DNA of 64,000 nucleotides from Cymodocea nodosa (Eukaryota > Streptophyta > Magnoliopsida > Alismatales > Cymodoceaceae). Below, piece by piece: positions 22,601 to 33,800 of the stretch; position 1 is the first letter of the stretch; each line of letters opens with the position of its first letter. The notes under the pieces were generated by a model. That model was not told the origin of the DNA. It saw only the letters and a list, made by a program, of their open reading frames with translations, and did no database searches. The translations under genes and the position numbers were made by a program. The stretch spans positions 25,737,501-25,801,500 of the forward strand of contig CM072335.1 of the NCBI GenBank assembly GCA_036874045.1. The letters are read 5' to 3'.

Positions 22601-24659
22601 TTCGAACCGATTTTTGTCAAATTTTCTGATTTAAAATGGTTTGATGTTGGTTTTAAATTTTTTAATATAAAAAATAAGAATGATCATCGATTCTGTCCGA
22701 TTTAATTTCAATAACTGCTTAAAAAAAGTTTGGTCCACATGCCCAGTCAGCTGTAGATTTATGAATTCAGGAGCACAGAGTTCGGATATTTGCTTACAAA
22801 AATTGCAGGTGGTATACAAATGATAAGTGCTATGATTGATATGTAGGCGTAGAGGTTGGTGCTGTCCATGTCAGTCTGCAGAAACAAGAGTTCAGGTATC
22901 AATGAAGACGAATAAACATCTGTCTATTATTATTAATTTAAGCAGAGAGAAAAGCAATCATGGACTGGACTGACATATGGTCATAAAATTCTCTTTTCCA
23001 TTTGTAACATCTACGTGCTAAACATAGAGTCAAAGGAAATTGAAGTGATGTTGTGGAAGAAAAATAGAGAAAATAACTATACATTTATAATTTTTATGTA
23101 ACTAGCGATGTTTATCCATAATTCTCTCGTGCTTATATTATAAATGCACACAGCGTTAGCGATTGTGAGGGGAAAAGATACCATGGCCTTCTTGGAGTAT
23201 ATACTCCTGTAAGTGAAAGAGATGTTTGAGATCATGGCACTTGTGAAGCCCGTCCAGTTGAATGATAACTCCGTAAGGGATGCCATTGACACACCTGGAA
23301 TGTCCCCAAAATAACAGGTTTGCCCAATAAAATCAACTCATGACTTGACAGAACTAAATTTTGTATGTCATTTAGTGATGCAGAAGGCTGTGAACGGCAT
23401 AGATTACCAATAACAACCGGAGCCAAGGAGAGCCAAAGAGTGAATGGTATCTGCTGCCCAAGGACAAACTGGGAAGCTGCCGCGTTAAAGAAGGGTTCCA
23501 GAGCTGCCAGTAAGTGGATTGCAGAGAGTCAGTCATGGAAGATGCCGATGGGAACCATGAAAAGCTTCTTGTTGGTAACCTATTATTGGCGACAACGGAG
23601 AAAGCAGAGCCCAAAAAACACTGGGTACCTTTGATTGTGTGGGTGAATGAGACGGCAACCGTGGCAAAGGACACGTTACTTGTTATATGACCCACAGCAT
23701 GGCAGAAGGCAACGGGAATGAGTAGCTTCAGCAGATTTCCATCCATGGGCTGCAAGGAATCATGTGCTTGGTCAGTGGAATTGCTTCATACCAGCAATCC
23801 TAGAGCTACCAGAGGAGATTTCGCATGAGACGAAGCCAAAAGCTTACAGCACGTTTAGGGAGGCCGACAATCCAGCTTCCCAGGCAATACAGGACACCCA
23901 CTAAGAGATGTATGGCCGACACAAAACTGGAATGGAATAGAATAGAAACCATGGCATTAGCTGAAGAACAGAAGAATACCAGATTAAGAACTTGAGAAGA
24001 ACATTGCTGGGCTTACTAAGGATAAGGGAAGTAGTTGTAGATCTTCTTGTTGAGGATATTGAATATGACGTTCAAGAAGTACCTGCAACAACAAAAACCA
24101 CGAAGTTGGTAGATGGAAATCTTAAAGAAGAAGAAACGCAAGCCGCCGACGACATCTAAGTACGTGTGCATACCACATGAAGAAGAAGAACCCTGTCACG
24201 AGAGCAGAGTTCTTCTGCAAGAACCCAACGTTTTCCCTGAAAGAAAGGAGGAAGGAGCACTTGTTTTCAGTATAGGCTAAGAATGAATTCACACAAGGAG
24301 GTTCGCACTCGGCGGGGCCGCCGGGGAAGTTCGGACGAACCTCCCGGCGAGCAACCAACCAACCAACCAACCAACCTAGTCGGAGACGGACCTCACCCGG
24401 CGGAATCGCCCCCTTCTGCCGGCGCGGACGATGCAGCGGCTGGCACGATCCTCAGCAGCTCCCTCTTCCCGGCGAGAACTGGCGCCGGAGTCACCTCAGC
24501 CTCCGGCCTGGGCTTCAGCTGCATGACCCAGTTGCCCATCCTCGCCTCCACCGCGAATGCTCTCGCTGCCATCATGGTAGTGCTGGTGGTGCTGGGCCTC
24601 GTTGTCCTCAGCCTGAGAAGGCCAGCGACTCCGCCGGAGATGGCTGTCGTGGAGGCCAT
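19629..24659 (-). CDS. TPT: chloroplast triose-phosphate/phosphate translocator (TPT), 12 exons
   Basis: Minus-strand exons: 24659-24397, 24236-24174, 24082-24017, 23926-23848, 23749-23629, 23503-23408, 23294-23182, 22875-22798, 21263-21147, 20241-20142, 19947-19847, 19643-19629 (403 aa). TPT sits in the inner chloroplast envelope and exchanges triose phosphate for inorganic phosphate, exporting fixed carbon. The first exon is a Ser/Thr/Arg-rich transit peptide ending AEGGDSAG. The mature part contains [151 protein letters not shown] and [15 protein letters not shown], the whole TPT signature. The last exon codes only KKSA-stop. Arabidopsis counterpart: At5g46110. Introns 8 and 9 are the long ones. 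Confidence 0.97.
22100..22700. mobile_element. inverted-repeat MITE-like element in TPT intron 8
   Basis: Degenerate inverted ends flank an AT-rich core. The left end has AATCAAACCGGATATCATAT then CAGAA; the reverse complement of the right end has CATCAAACCATTTTAAATCA then GAA. Subterminal CCGATGGTTC and AAACCGGTTGGTTTG / GACCGATTCGAACC motifs resemble hAT-type non-autonomous elements. No coding sequence. Confidence 0.5.
24352..24375. repeat. (AACC)6 microsatellite in TPT intron 1
   Basis: Six perfect AACC units just inside the first intron, near the donor site of exon 1. Confidence 0.9.
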
Positions 24660-26190
24660 TGGAAGGAGCCTTAACGTGCGCAGGTTGGATCAGAGGAGGT
24701 ACAGGGATTGAGAAGGTGCGTTGCGCGTGGATTATATTTGTATCATGGGACGTGGAAAAGAAAAGAAAGGCAAAGGAAAGGGCGAAATAGAATAGTGTGG
24801 TGTCGTTTATCTTATCTCAAGAGAGAGACGAATGAGTGGTGATTGGCGGAGAAGCAAGTTGTGTCCGAAGGGATATGGTGTTTGTCCTCTCGTGTGGTCT
24901 TGATTGATTCCAATTCTCACGTCGGCACTTTAATAAATTTCCGAGGCGAGGCTTATGACGACTCCTCAGTTCGCCGTGTAAAATGTACATGTACATGAAC
25001 CAAGTTGGAGTTCATGAATTGAAAAAGGTAACAGTTCTCGTAGGAATTGCAGGTACACCTCCTGCAACACAAACGTAGAACCCCATACTGAAAGGTACGT
25101 ACGCGCACTTGGCTGCTTCTGTTACGTCGGCATTAACTCCCAGTTATATTATCGTACTACTCTTTTCTGCTCCAAGAATAAGTCGTCGTCGTCGTCGTCT
25201 TCATCCCGCGTGCTCGCTGGCCGTTCATCTGCGTGGTGGAGGATTTCGCTGGAGTTCGTGGTTTGCCCCTAGAGTGCCTCCTTTGACTCTAAAATTTTTT
25301 TTCCCCTTTTATCACGGTAACTTTTGTATTTATCAAGAATATTTGATAAGAACTGTACGTAACGTATGATTGTTGGCTTCTTTGACAATAAAGCCGTGCC
25401 TAGACAAAGTCGTACTCGTTGGTTGCAAAGAAAGTGAAAGCATGTGCGTGCGTGCATTTTGAAAGCAAGGGCAAAACAAACACAACTGGATAACTTTTAT
25501 AATGTTATCTTTAGATTCGTAAAGGAACAGAAGTAATTAAGCATATAAGTTCTTCTTCTTTTTGTCCTTATTTTAAAGGGATCAAAATTTATTCATTTTT
25601 GTCAAAATTCAATCATTAAATTTTAAATGAATAAATCACGATGAATTTTGCGTACTTGAAATTGACCTAGAAGAATCGTGATTTTGCAAGATTTTTAAAA
25701 TACAAAGTCGTATGCAAACCGTACCTTTGATTAAGTTGAAAACTGCAATCGAAGTAGTTTTTTTCCAATATTACAAATGTTGAAATAAAAATCCAAATAA
25801 TTGAAGTCAATTCCTATATGTCAAATTTCAATCATATGTTTTGAATTAGATGATCATAAAATGAAACTTTCCAATTATCTTCAAATACAAATAAGGATGA
25901 ATATCATAGATATATTCGATTTGCTTGGACCTTTATTTTTACGTTATAGAGCCAATCGACAGATTCGTATAAATTTTTATTTTGTTTAATTCATTTATAT
26001 TTAAGATTTATTTTTATTTGATTAATTTTCTATCTTTTTTTTTTGTTTCAGAATTTTATTATCCGGCATTTTTTTGAGTTACACCGATCACCGTCCGCGG
26101 TGGAAAACCGCCGCCCATATTTCCAATCACTTGGGTGACTTTTCCGCCGCCCTGCTCTTCCTCTCACTGTAACGCGCGTCGGCGAGAACA
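24660..26190. promoter_or_regulatory. divergent promoter region between TPT (-) and the PPR gene (+)
   Basis: The 1.5-kb stretch between opposing start codons holds both promoters. The side next to TPT (24660-25270) is mixed in composition; 25480-26070 is AT-rich; the last 120 bp before the PPR start is GC-rich. I cannot assign specific elements, and the short ORFs here look random. Confidence 0.5.
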
Positions 26191-27630
26191 ATGGCCGCCG
26201 CCGCCCACCAACCAATCCGGTGGACGAAGCGGATCACTCCGACACAAGTGCTCCAGCTGATCCGTGCCGAGCGCGACACACGCAAGGCCCTGGCCATCTT
26301 CAACTCGGCCACCGCCGAGTATCCAAACGGCTACCGCCACGATCACCACACATTCTCCCTCATCATCTCCCGCCTCGCATCCTCCAACCATTTCTCCTCT
26401 GCCTTGCTCCTCCTCCCCCGGATGGCCTCTGACCTCCATCCCGACCCCATCCCTGAGGACCCGTTTCTCTCTCTCCTCCACGCCTACGCCCGCGCACACC
26501 GTCCCCTTGATGCCCTCCGTCTCTTCCGCCGCATGCCCGTCGAGTTCCGATGTGAACCCACGGCCAAGTCTTACGTCACCCTTCTTACCGCCCTCGTCAA
26601 TGGAGGTTGGTTGAAGACGGCGCATTCGGTGTATAAGGAGATGAAGGAGAAGGGTTTTCATCGCTGCCTGGCTGCTTACAATGTGATGATCAAGGCATTT
26701 TGTCGGAGCGAGAGGACGATAAATAATGCGCTGAACGTGTATGAGGGAATGCCTGAGCGAGGGTTGGTCCCAGATTCGTACACTTATGGTACTTTGATCA
26801 ATGGGTTGTGTAGGGTGGGGAGGATAGAGAAGGCTGTTCAGTTGTTTGAGGAAATGGGTAAGAAGGGCTGTGAGCCGAGTGTGATTACTTATAGTGCGTT
26901 GATTCATGGGTATTGCGTTTCTGGGAGATTGAATGATGCAATCAGGTTGTTCGACGACATGAGTAATAAGGGTGTCAAGCCTAATGTTGTCACTTATAGT
27001 AGTTTGATAGATGGGATGTGTAAAGAAGGGAGGTGCTTGGAGGCCATGGATATGCTGGATGGAATGGTGAGGGCACGATGCCCACCGAATATGATCACTT
27101 ACAGCTCTCTTGTGAATGGGTTTTGTAAGGAAAGAAAGGTTCATGAAGCTCTGAAACTCATGGATAGAATGAGGCTTCATGGACACAAACCAGATGCCGC
27201 ATTGTATGCAAAGCTGATACAGGGATTGTTTGATAATGGGAAGTATTGGGAGGCCGCAAATTATTTGGACGAGATGATGCTTGGTGGTGTTAAGCCAAAT
27301 CGTCTGACTTGGGGCCTTCATTTAAAGATGCATAACATGGTTGTTCAGGGGCTTTGTTTGGGGAATGACCCAAACCGTGCCTTTCAAGTGTATTTGAGCA
27401 TGCAAACTCGACGCATTAACACTGTTCCGGAGACATATCATTTTCTTGTTGATTGTTTCTGCAAGAAAGGGGATGTGCACAAAGCTGCACGCATTGTGAA
27501 TGAGATGCTTGCCGAGGGATGTAATCCTGACCAGATTACCTGGAATGTTGTATTGGAGGGTTACTGGGACAGGAGGAAAGTACGTGAAGCATCTAGTTTG
27601 CTTTTTACCCAACTGATGAATGACATTTAG
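26191..27630 (+). CDS. P-class pentatricopeptide repeat protein, single exon, 479 aa
   Basis: One uninterrupted frame. After an N-terminal region (IRWTKRITPTQVLQLIRAER, then ALAIFNSATAEY.NGYRHD) come about ten tandem 35-residue PPR motifs from around residue 55 to the end, such as PDSYTYGTLINGLCRVGRIE, PSVITYSALIHGYCVSGRLN, PNVVTYSSLIDGMCKEGR and PNMITYSSLVNGFCKERKVH. The N-terminus and the motif PNRLTW near residue 370 match Arabidopsis At5g46100 as I remember it, so I take this as the orthologue. PPR proteins bind organellar RNA sequence-specifically; the target is unknown here. There are no E/DYW domains, so it is not an editing-type PPR. The first ~420 nt are very GC-rich, the rest AT-leaning. 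It is divergent from TPT and convergent with GBPL3. Confidence 0.95.
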   Translation: MAAAAHQPIRWTKRITPTQVLQLIRAERDTRKALAIFNSATAEYPNGYRHDHHTFSLIISRLASSNHFSSALLLLPRMASDLHPDPIPEDPFLSLLHAYARAHRPLDALRLFRRMPVEFRCEPTAKSYVTLLTALVNGGWLKTAHSVYKEMKEKGFHRCLAAYNVMIKAFCRSERTINNALNVYEGMPERGLVPDSYTYGTLINGLCRVGRIEKAVQLFEEMGKKGCEPSVITYSALIHGYCVSGRLNDAIRLFDDMSNKGVKPNVVTYSSLIDGMCKEGRCLEAMDMLDGMVRARCPPNMITYSSLVNGFCKERKVHEALKLMDRMRLHGHKPDAALYAKLIQGLFDNGKYWEAANYLDEMMLGGVKPNRLTWGLHLKMHNMVVQGLCLGNDPNRAFQVYLSMQTRRINTVPETYHFLVDCFCKKGDVHKAARIVNEMLAEGCNPDQITWNVVLEGYWDRRKVREASSLLFTQLMNDI

Positions 27631-30600
27631 ACATTGAAGTAACAAGTGAAGCCTTTGGAATCAGGTGTTTTATTATGGTTCTGGGTTACCGCGTCCATGT
27701 CAAAATGATCTACACAATCACAACTTAGAATGGTTCTCATTTTCATATTTTTTTTGCAGGAATGGACGATTGGTGATTTAAAATGTGAAAAAAAGGACCA
27801 TAACTTTGAGGAACCCTTACAATGAGCAATTTCATTCCACCAGGCATGATGTCTAAATCTACATCATGTAGTTAGCATTCTCCATAACGAAGTTGAATAA
27901 CTTGAGTCTCTAGATCCGTTCTTTTTACATATTTAGAAATCCCGTACTCTCAGAATTTGAAATATTCAGAGGATGTAGATTGCATGGCATAAATTTCCGT
28001 CAAGGAGAATGAATTTGTAGGTGAATTCTTCTTTTTTACTGAGCATAAATCTTGACACAGGGTTTGCAGTTAGCAGCCCACACACTCATGTTAAGGGGTT
28101 GAAATTGCAGATACATTTCCGTCTTTGTTATTTTATTCTCTTCGGAAGGGCAAATGATAATACAATATACTAGTACAAAATACCACTACACTAAAAAAAT
28201 TCATCTAGTACATGCACTGACGAAGAAATTTATGGTGTTTGTGCTGCATTTGTAAATGTAACCGGGCATTTTCACCCCACGAGTAATTACTGTTTTACTA
28301 ATAATTAATGCTAGGACTTCTAGTTTTATTTCTATTTAGAAATTTTTTATTTTTCTTCTAATCTCACCTTGTCTGTGTCATTACTTGAAGGTTGCCTACG
28401 AATAAATGAGGACTGGCACATGGAACAAGATTCTATCACAGTGGATTTCTTGCTGCCCCTGTCTGCACACTCTGCAACCTAAATTGGGCATTTTGGAAAT
28501 GTTGCTTCATTCGGGTAATAATTCACCTCATCTTCTTGTAGTCTGTCAAATTCTTTTCTAATACTTATTCCCAGGGATCTAGATCAAAATGCTTCAAAGC
28601 AGGAAGGAAATTACCTTGGCTAGAGATTTAATGGTTTTCCAAGTCTCTCTCCTGAACTGCCACCATGAAATGTAATGATATTCCTAAATTCTATCTACTT
28701 TGTCTGAACAAGGTTGGTAGACTATTATATTTCTGCATTGTCTAGGACCGAATCATGTAAAACAATGCCTTCTCTTTTAGAAAGGTCTGCTTCAACCACT
28801 ACCCATGGAATTGTTGAATTTCCTTTTGTCTATCCTACCTGACTCACGGGCTCAGACTTTTGCCAGCTTCGATTTGAATTTTTTAAATCCCCTCTTTCCT
28901 TTTTCATTGGCTTGTCCAATTGTGTTTGCATGATGGGCTTACTAGAACTCGTGCAAGCAAGATATGTAGGAGAGAAGAATCAAACTTCATCTAGGACGAG
29001 AAGAATAAAGAATTTCTCCTCTTGACGTGTTCCTCTTGGCAAAAGAATAACTTCAGGATCATTTCCATGATTGACAAACGTGCAAACATGTACAAAAATA
29101 TTAATTAAAAATATTGACAACATTAGAACCATTGATGCAAGGCATTATTGTACTTCGGTATAATTCATGGTAGTGTCGACTATTGGCTAAAACATAGGTG
29201 AGCTAAAGAAATTGTTGTATACATATCTGATACATGTAGTCTTACAAGTCTGCCTCATATATATAATCAAAGTCTTATGACATAACTAATTCATAAACAG
29301 ATACCCCTGACTTATTTAAGCATCAAGTGGATTCCTTGCCTTGTCCCGTGTATATTTTTTAAGGTGGACGTAAGATATCTAGAAAGGCCTTTCGGTCATC
29401 ATGTCTTATTGCATAGGTCGACGACTCCACACATTCATCCTTCAATTTCTCACGATATTTTTTTCATGGATGGTTGTCCCATCGTTGTATAGTACTTGTA
29501 ATCAAATTGTTGCTTTGTATAGGTTCTAGTTTGGTTGTAAATATCTTCAATTTTCTTTTTTGATAATGATAGTGTTTTCATCAAACATAGGACAAATCTA
29601 CCTATCGTTGTTTGTGTGGAATTTTGTCCATCCTTTCATTATATGTTTTATTCTCTTGTACCTATCTTTTTCTGATGATAATGGTGTTCTTTTTATTTAA
29701 ATTTGAATCCTTACGGTAAAGTGGAAAACTGATTATATTTTTTTTTTTAAAAAGGGGAAGACTAATTGTATTATTCTATTGTGTACAGGGGTATGAACGC
29801 TGTCGGTGTTTATGGTACTACAGCATTGTCGGTTAGTGTAATCATCCACATTCTTCTCATGACAATAGAGAATGGAGATGGATTGTGTGGAATTTTGTTC
29901 ATCCGCTCACGATGCTTTATTCATTTGTATCTAAATTTCTTGCAGTATAATTCTTGCTGAAAGGGAAAATCTAGAATTTATGAACCATGAAAACGACACC
30001 CAAAATTATTATAAAGTGGGAGAGAATTAATATTGCTATTTCATATAGAAATTGACTTTTACTATTTTGAAATTTCCCCACCACTCATCATAATGACCTA
30101 ATATTAATGATAGGATTCTACACCTTTCCTACCCGATATTAAAGAGACTTCCCTACGCCACGTTCCTTGTATGGGATGCCCTATTTTCTCCATCCTAACT
30201 ACATTATCCTTTAAAAAAAAACCTCTATTGCTGGTTTGCCTATCGCATCATGGTTGGTAGTTGGTCCAATGGCCAATTCTATGTATATATATATATATAT
30301 ATATATATGAGCTATCAAAATTGATGATAATATGAAATTACATCTACAAGAGAATTAGAATAGGGAATCGGAAGCTAGAAATTTAATCAGAACGTTTAGT
30401 GTCATCCGAAATTTTGTAGCAACTATGAAGTTGCAAAAAGCCCTTAAATAACCGCCCAAGTAAATATCGTGTGGTAAGCGTTTGAAACTTTTCCATTCAA
30501 ATTTATTGGTTAATGTCATACACGGTTAACGAAATAATAAGAAACTAAATACAACGCATGAAAGATTTTAAAAAAATTCAAGAAATCTAGAGATTTACCG

Positions 30601-30825
30601 CTCGAAGCTAAAAAAAACCACATGAATAAACAGCCTTTGAATGCGAATGCAGCAGCATCTAGAAATTCTAAACAGCATTACGCGCTAACGATAAATATCA
30701 TTTCTTGTAAACTGAAAAAAATCTACAAATACACACATGAGACTACAACATGCAATCTTCTAAAACAAATCCATCAATTGTCAGTGAATTCTGTGGAAAC
30801 TTGTATACCACTCTGAATCAAAGAA
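27631..30825. other. convergent spacer between PPR gene and GBPL3
   Basis: About 3.2 kb of AT-rich sequence with both 3' UTRs. It contains a (TA)n microsatellite at 30284-30308 and a diverged direct repeat near 29617 and 29887, both reading GTGTGGAATTTTGT.CATCC followed by GC- or AT-rich text and TTTAT/TTGTA. No gene is recognised. Confidence 0.5.
30284..30308. repeat. (TA)n microsatellite
   Basis: An uninterrupted run of alternating T and A, about 12-13 units, in the spacer downstream of GBPL3. Confidence 0.9.
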
Positions 30826-33800
30826 CTACTTCTTGAGTGAATGCTTCTCATACAAAGCAAGAATGTCCTTCTTGTTAGGATTCTTAAGCTGCAGGAGTTC
30901 GCCTCCAAATCCACGTTTTGTTAGTTCTTGTTTCAGCTTCAAGACAGTGAACTTGGTATAATCTTCTGAACTCCTTCCCTCGTCCTTATCCTCTTCACAT
31001 CTGTAAACAGAACCGCCATCTTCTGTATGGTTGTATTTCAGTGGGCTTGTGCACTTGGATCTCTTTCTTCCCTTGCCTGTGCCTTCATCGACTTCCATAT
31101 CTTGCACAGATTCTGTCCCCACATAATCATCTTCTATCCTTGATCGCTTACCATGCGAAGTGGCTCTTAGCCTACTGTCCAATGCTGTTTCATTCAACCG
31201 AACGGATGACAACTCCTGGTGCACAACATCCAATTTCCTTTGCGTTGCTTGCAGCTTCAACGATAATGCCTCGGCTCTCTCATTAGCTTCTGCCAGTGCC
31301 GTTCTCTCTGTGGCCAGAAGACTCTCAAGCAACTGAACGGTGTCAGAACGTTGCTCATTATTTTGATTCAACATCTGCTCCATTTCTCTCTCCCTTTCTT
31401 CTACCCTTTCCTCCAAAAGGGTAACCTTGGAAATGGCATTCTTTTCAGATATGTTCAACTTCTTCACTTCCTCCATCAGTTTAGCTTTCTCTCTCTCCAA
31501 GTTCTCGATATGCCTTTGGGCTCTTTCTGTTTGTGCCAATCGCTCCATGGCCAGCTGTTGGATATCACTCTTCTCCTTCAAAGCAACAGCTGCTTCTGCA
31601 CGAGCATTGTCTGCCAGTTCTGTAGCTCTCCTTGCTTCAGTCTCTGCAGTTCTACATCTCATATCAGCTTCCTCGAACTTCTTGAACTCAGAAAGATATT
31701 TGTCCTTCAGGTGGTTCATTTCTTGTTTCAGCTGTTGAGCTTCCTTCTCATATGATTGAGAAGTGGTGCTGACAGCTTCTAGCTTCTCATCCAAGCCATG
31801 GATTCTAAATTTCAAGGACGAGATTTCTAGCTCACGGTCTTTCAGCTTTGTTTCAGCAACCTGCATAATTATTATCATCTTGCAGTCACACAAAAAAGAA
31901 CTTAAATGTACAATCGTGAAAATAAGATTCCAGCTATTACCTGTAATTGAGATATAATGCTGGAAGCTCGGCTCTCAGCAAGATCTATCCTTGTTTCCAT
32001 GTGCTTGAGTTCTTCATCCTATCATTCAATATTAAAACAATAAATGAAGTGCTTTTGAGTGAAAAATTACAGAAGACAAACGAGGTGTCAAACATAGAAT
32101 CACGACCTTTTCGGTCAATTGAACAGAGAATTCAGCCCTTAATGTATCTTCCCTTTCTTGAGCCTTCCTATTGGTACGTTCCTGTGCTAGTGCAGCCCTC
32201 TCCAATGCTGCTTTCGCTTCCCCAGTAGCTGTGTCGTACTTTCTTTTCCACTCCAGGGCTTCCTCGTGAGCGGATTGTGCCTGCTCTCTAGCTGCAGACA
32301 ATCTCCCCTCAGCAGCACTGGATCTAGACTTAAGAATGGCAATTTCTGCCTTGAATCTATCTTCTTCAGCCTTCAGCTCAGAGCAGCTGTGCTCGTACTT
32401 CAGTTTCCAGTCAGAAGAGTCATTTCTTGCAGAATCAAGAGTTTTTGACAAATTCATACATTTCTCCTCCAATGATTTGCACTTTGCTTGTAGATTTGAA
32501 ATATGAATCGAATAATCATCTGATATTCTTCGCTTGTCATTCACAGCCTCTTCATAACGCTTCATATATTCATTCCTGTGCCTTTCATTTGCCTCAAGTT
32601 GCTTCCTCAACAATTCAAGTTTGTCATCATTGGACCGACAATTCAACTTGAGAGCAGTTTTTTCAGATTCCAACTGGCTCAATTGCCTTTTAAAGTGGTC
32701 CAAAATTGGCCCATCCAAACTGCATAAAATAATTAGATTAGATTGTGGAATTAATTGCTACACTGTTGGCAAAAAAATAATGAAGGATGAAAACGAACCA
32801 TTGTTGTAAAAATGTAGCCAACTTCTGCCATTTACTAGGACCATGAGAAGAAGCCACATAATCAGTAAACAGTTCGTCTAAAACCTGTGGTGTATCCAGT
32901 AGTGAAATAAATGAATTAATTTATAAGTAACATTGCATCAATACAACTGATTTGTGCAGCATAACTGAAGGCCTATTTGCAGTCACTTGTATAGAAAAAG
33001 AACAGAAACAAAAATCCTTCTCCAAAAAAGAATAGATTCTTTGGTAAAACTAATGTAGATATTCTACAATACAATAACCAAAGAATCTGACCCTTATAAA
33101 TATGGTATATTAATGTATATAAAATGTGAAAGCAGATAAGAAGGCTAAAAGGCAGATGTAAAATGAAACTGACAAATGCAACCTTTAAACATCCTTTCAT
33201 ATAACTCAATCAGCTCTCACACTTATCAAGAAAAAATTAAAAAAACAATAGAGCTAACTATACATGACATTTTTAGTTTTATGTCATCATTTGTATGAAT
33301 CTATTTATCTAGAGTCTAATAAAAAATACTTGATTACATTATATCATTATAAAATAAATAATGTTTACAAATATTTATTTGTAAAATATACATCGTTTAT
33401 AATACATGTAAAATTAAAAATACAATTTATATCTAAAACATTTTACTTTGGTAAACAAACCCTCCCCTAATTTAGAGTGGATTAACCTCAAGCATTAAGG
33501 GACTACCCACTGGTTGTTTTTGACTTCTCAGCTTCAAAATCAAAATGGGAGGCCCTAAGCTGCTTGCTTAGCTGACCTACTAATAGCAAATCAGCTCTCA
33601 AAAACAAGGAACAAACACACTTCTTAGTCTTTGAGGATGATCCTTTCCAAACTTTGTCCCATGCCAACACACCACAATTATCTTAAGAGTTAGCCCAGCA
33701 CAACCTATAAGCATGATCATATCGACACATGGAACATTTAAACTGTATCATACCATGCCAGCACAATTTGGCCATAGTCCAATTGACGTCTCTATGTTGA

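Noticed and set aside
31041..31755. plus-strand ORFs of up to 134 aa inside the last GBPL3 exon
   Set aside because: They are antisense to a coiled-coil coding exon, whose codon bias opens the opposite strand.
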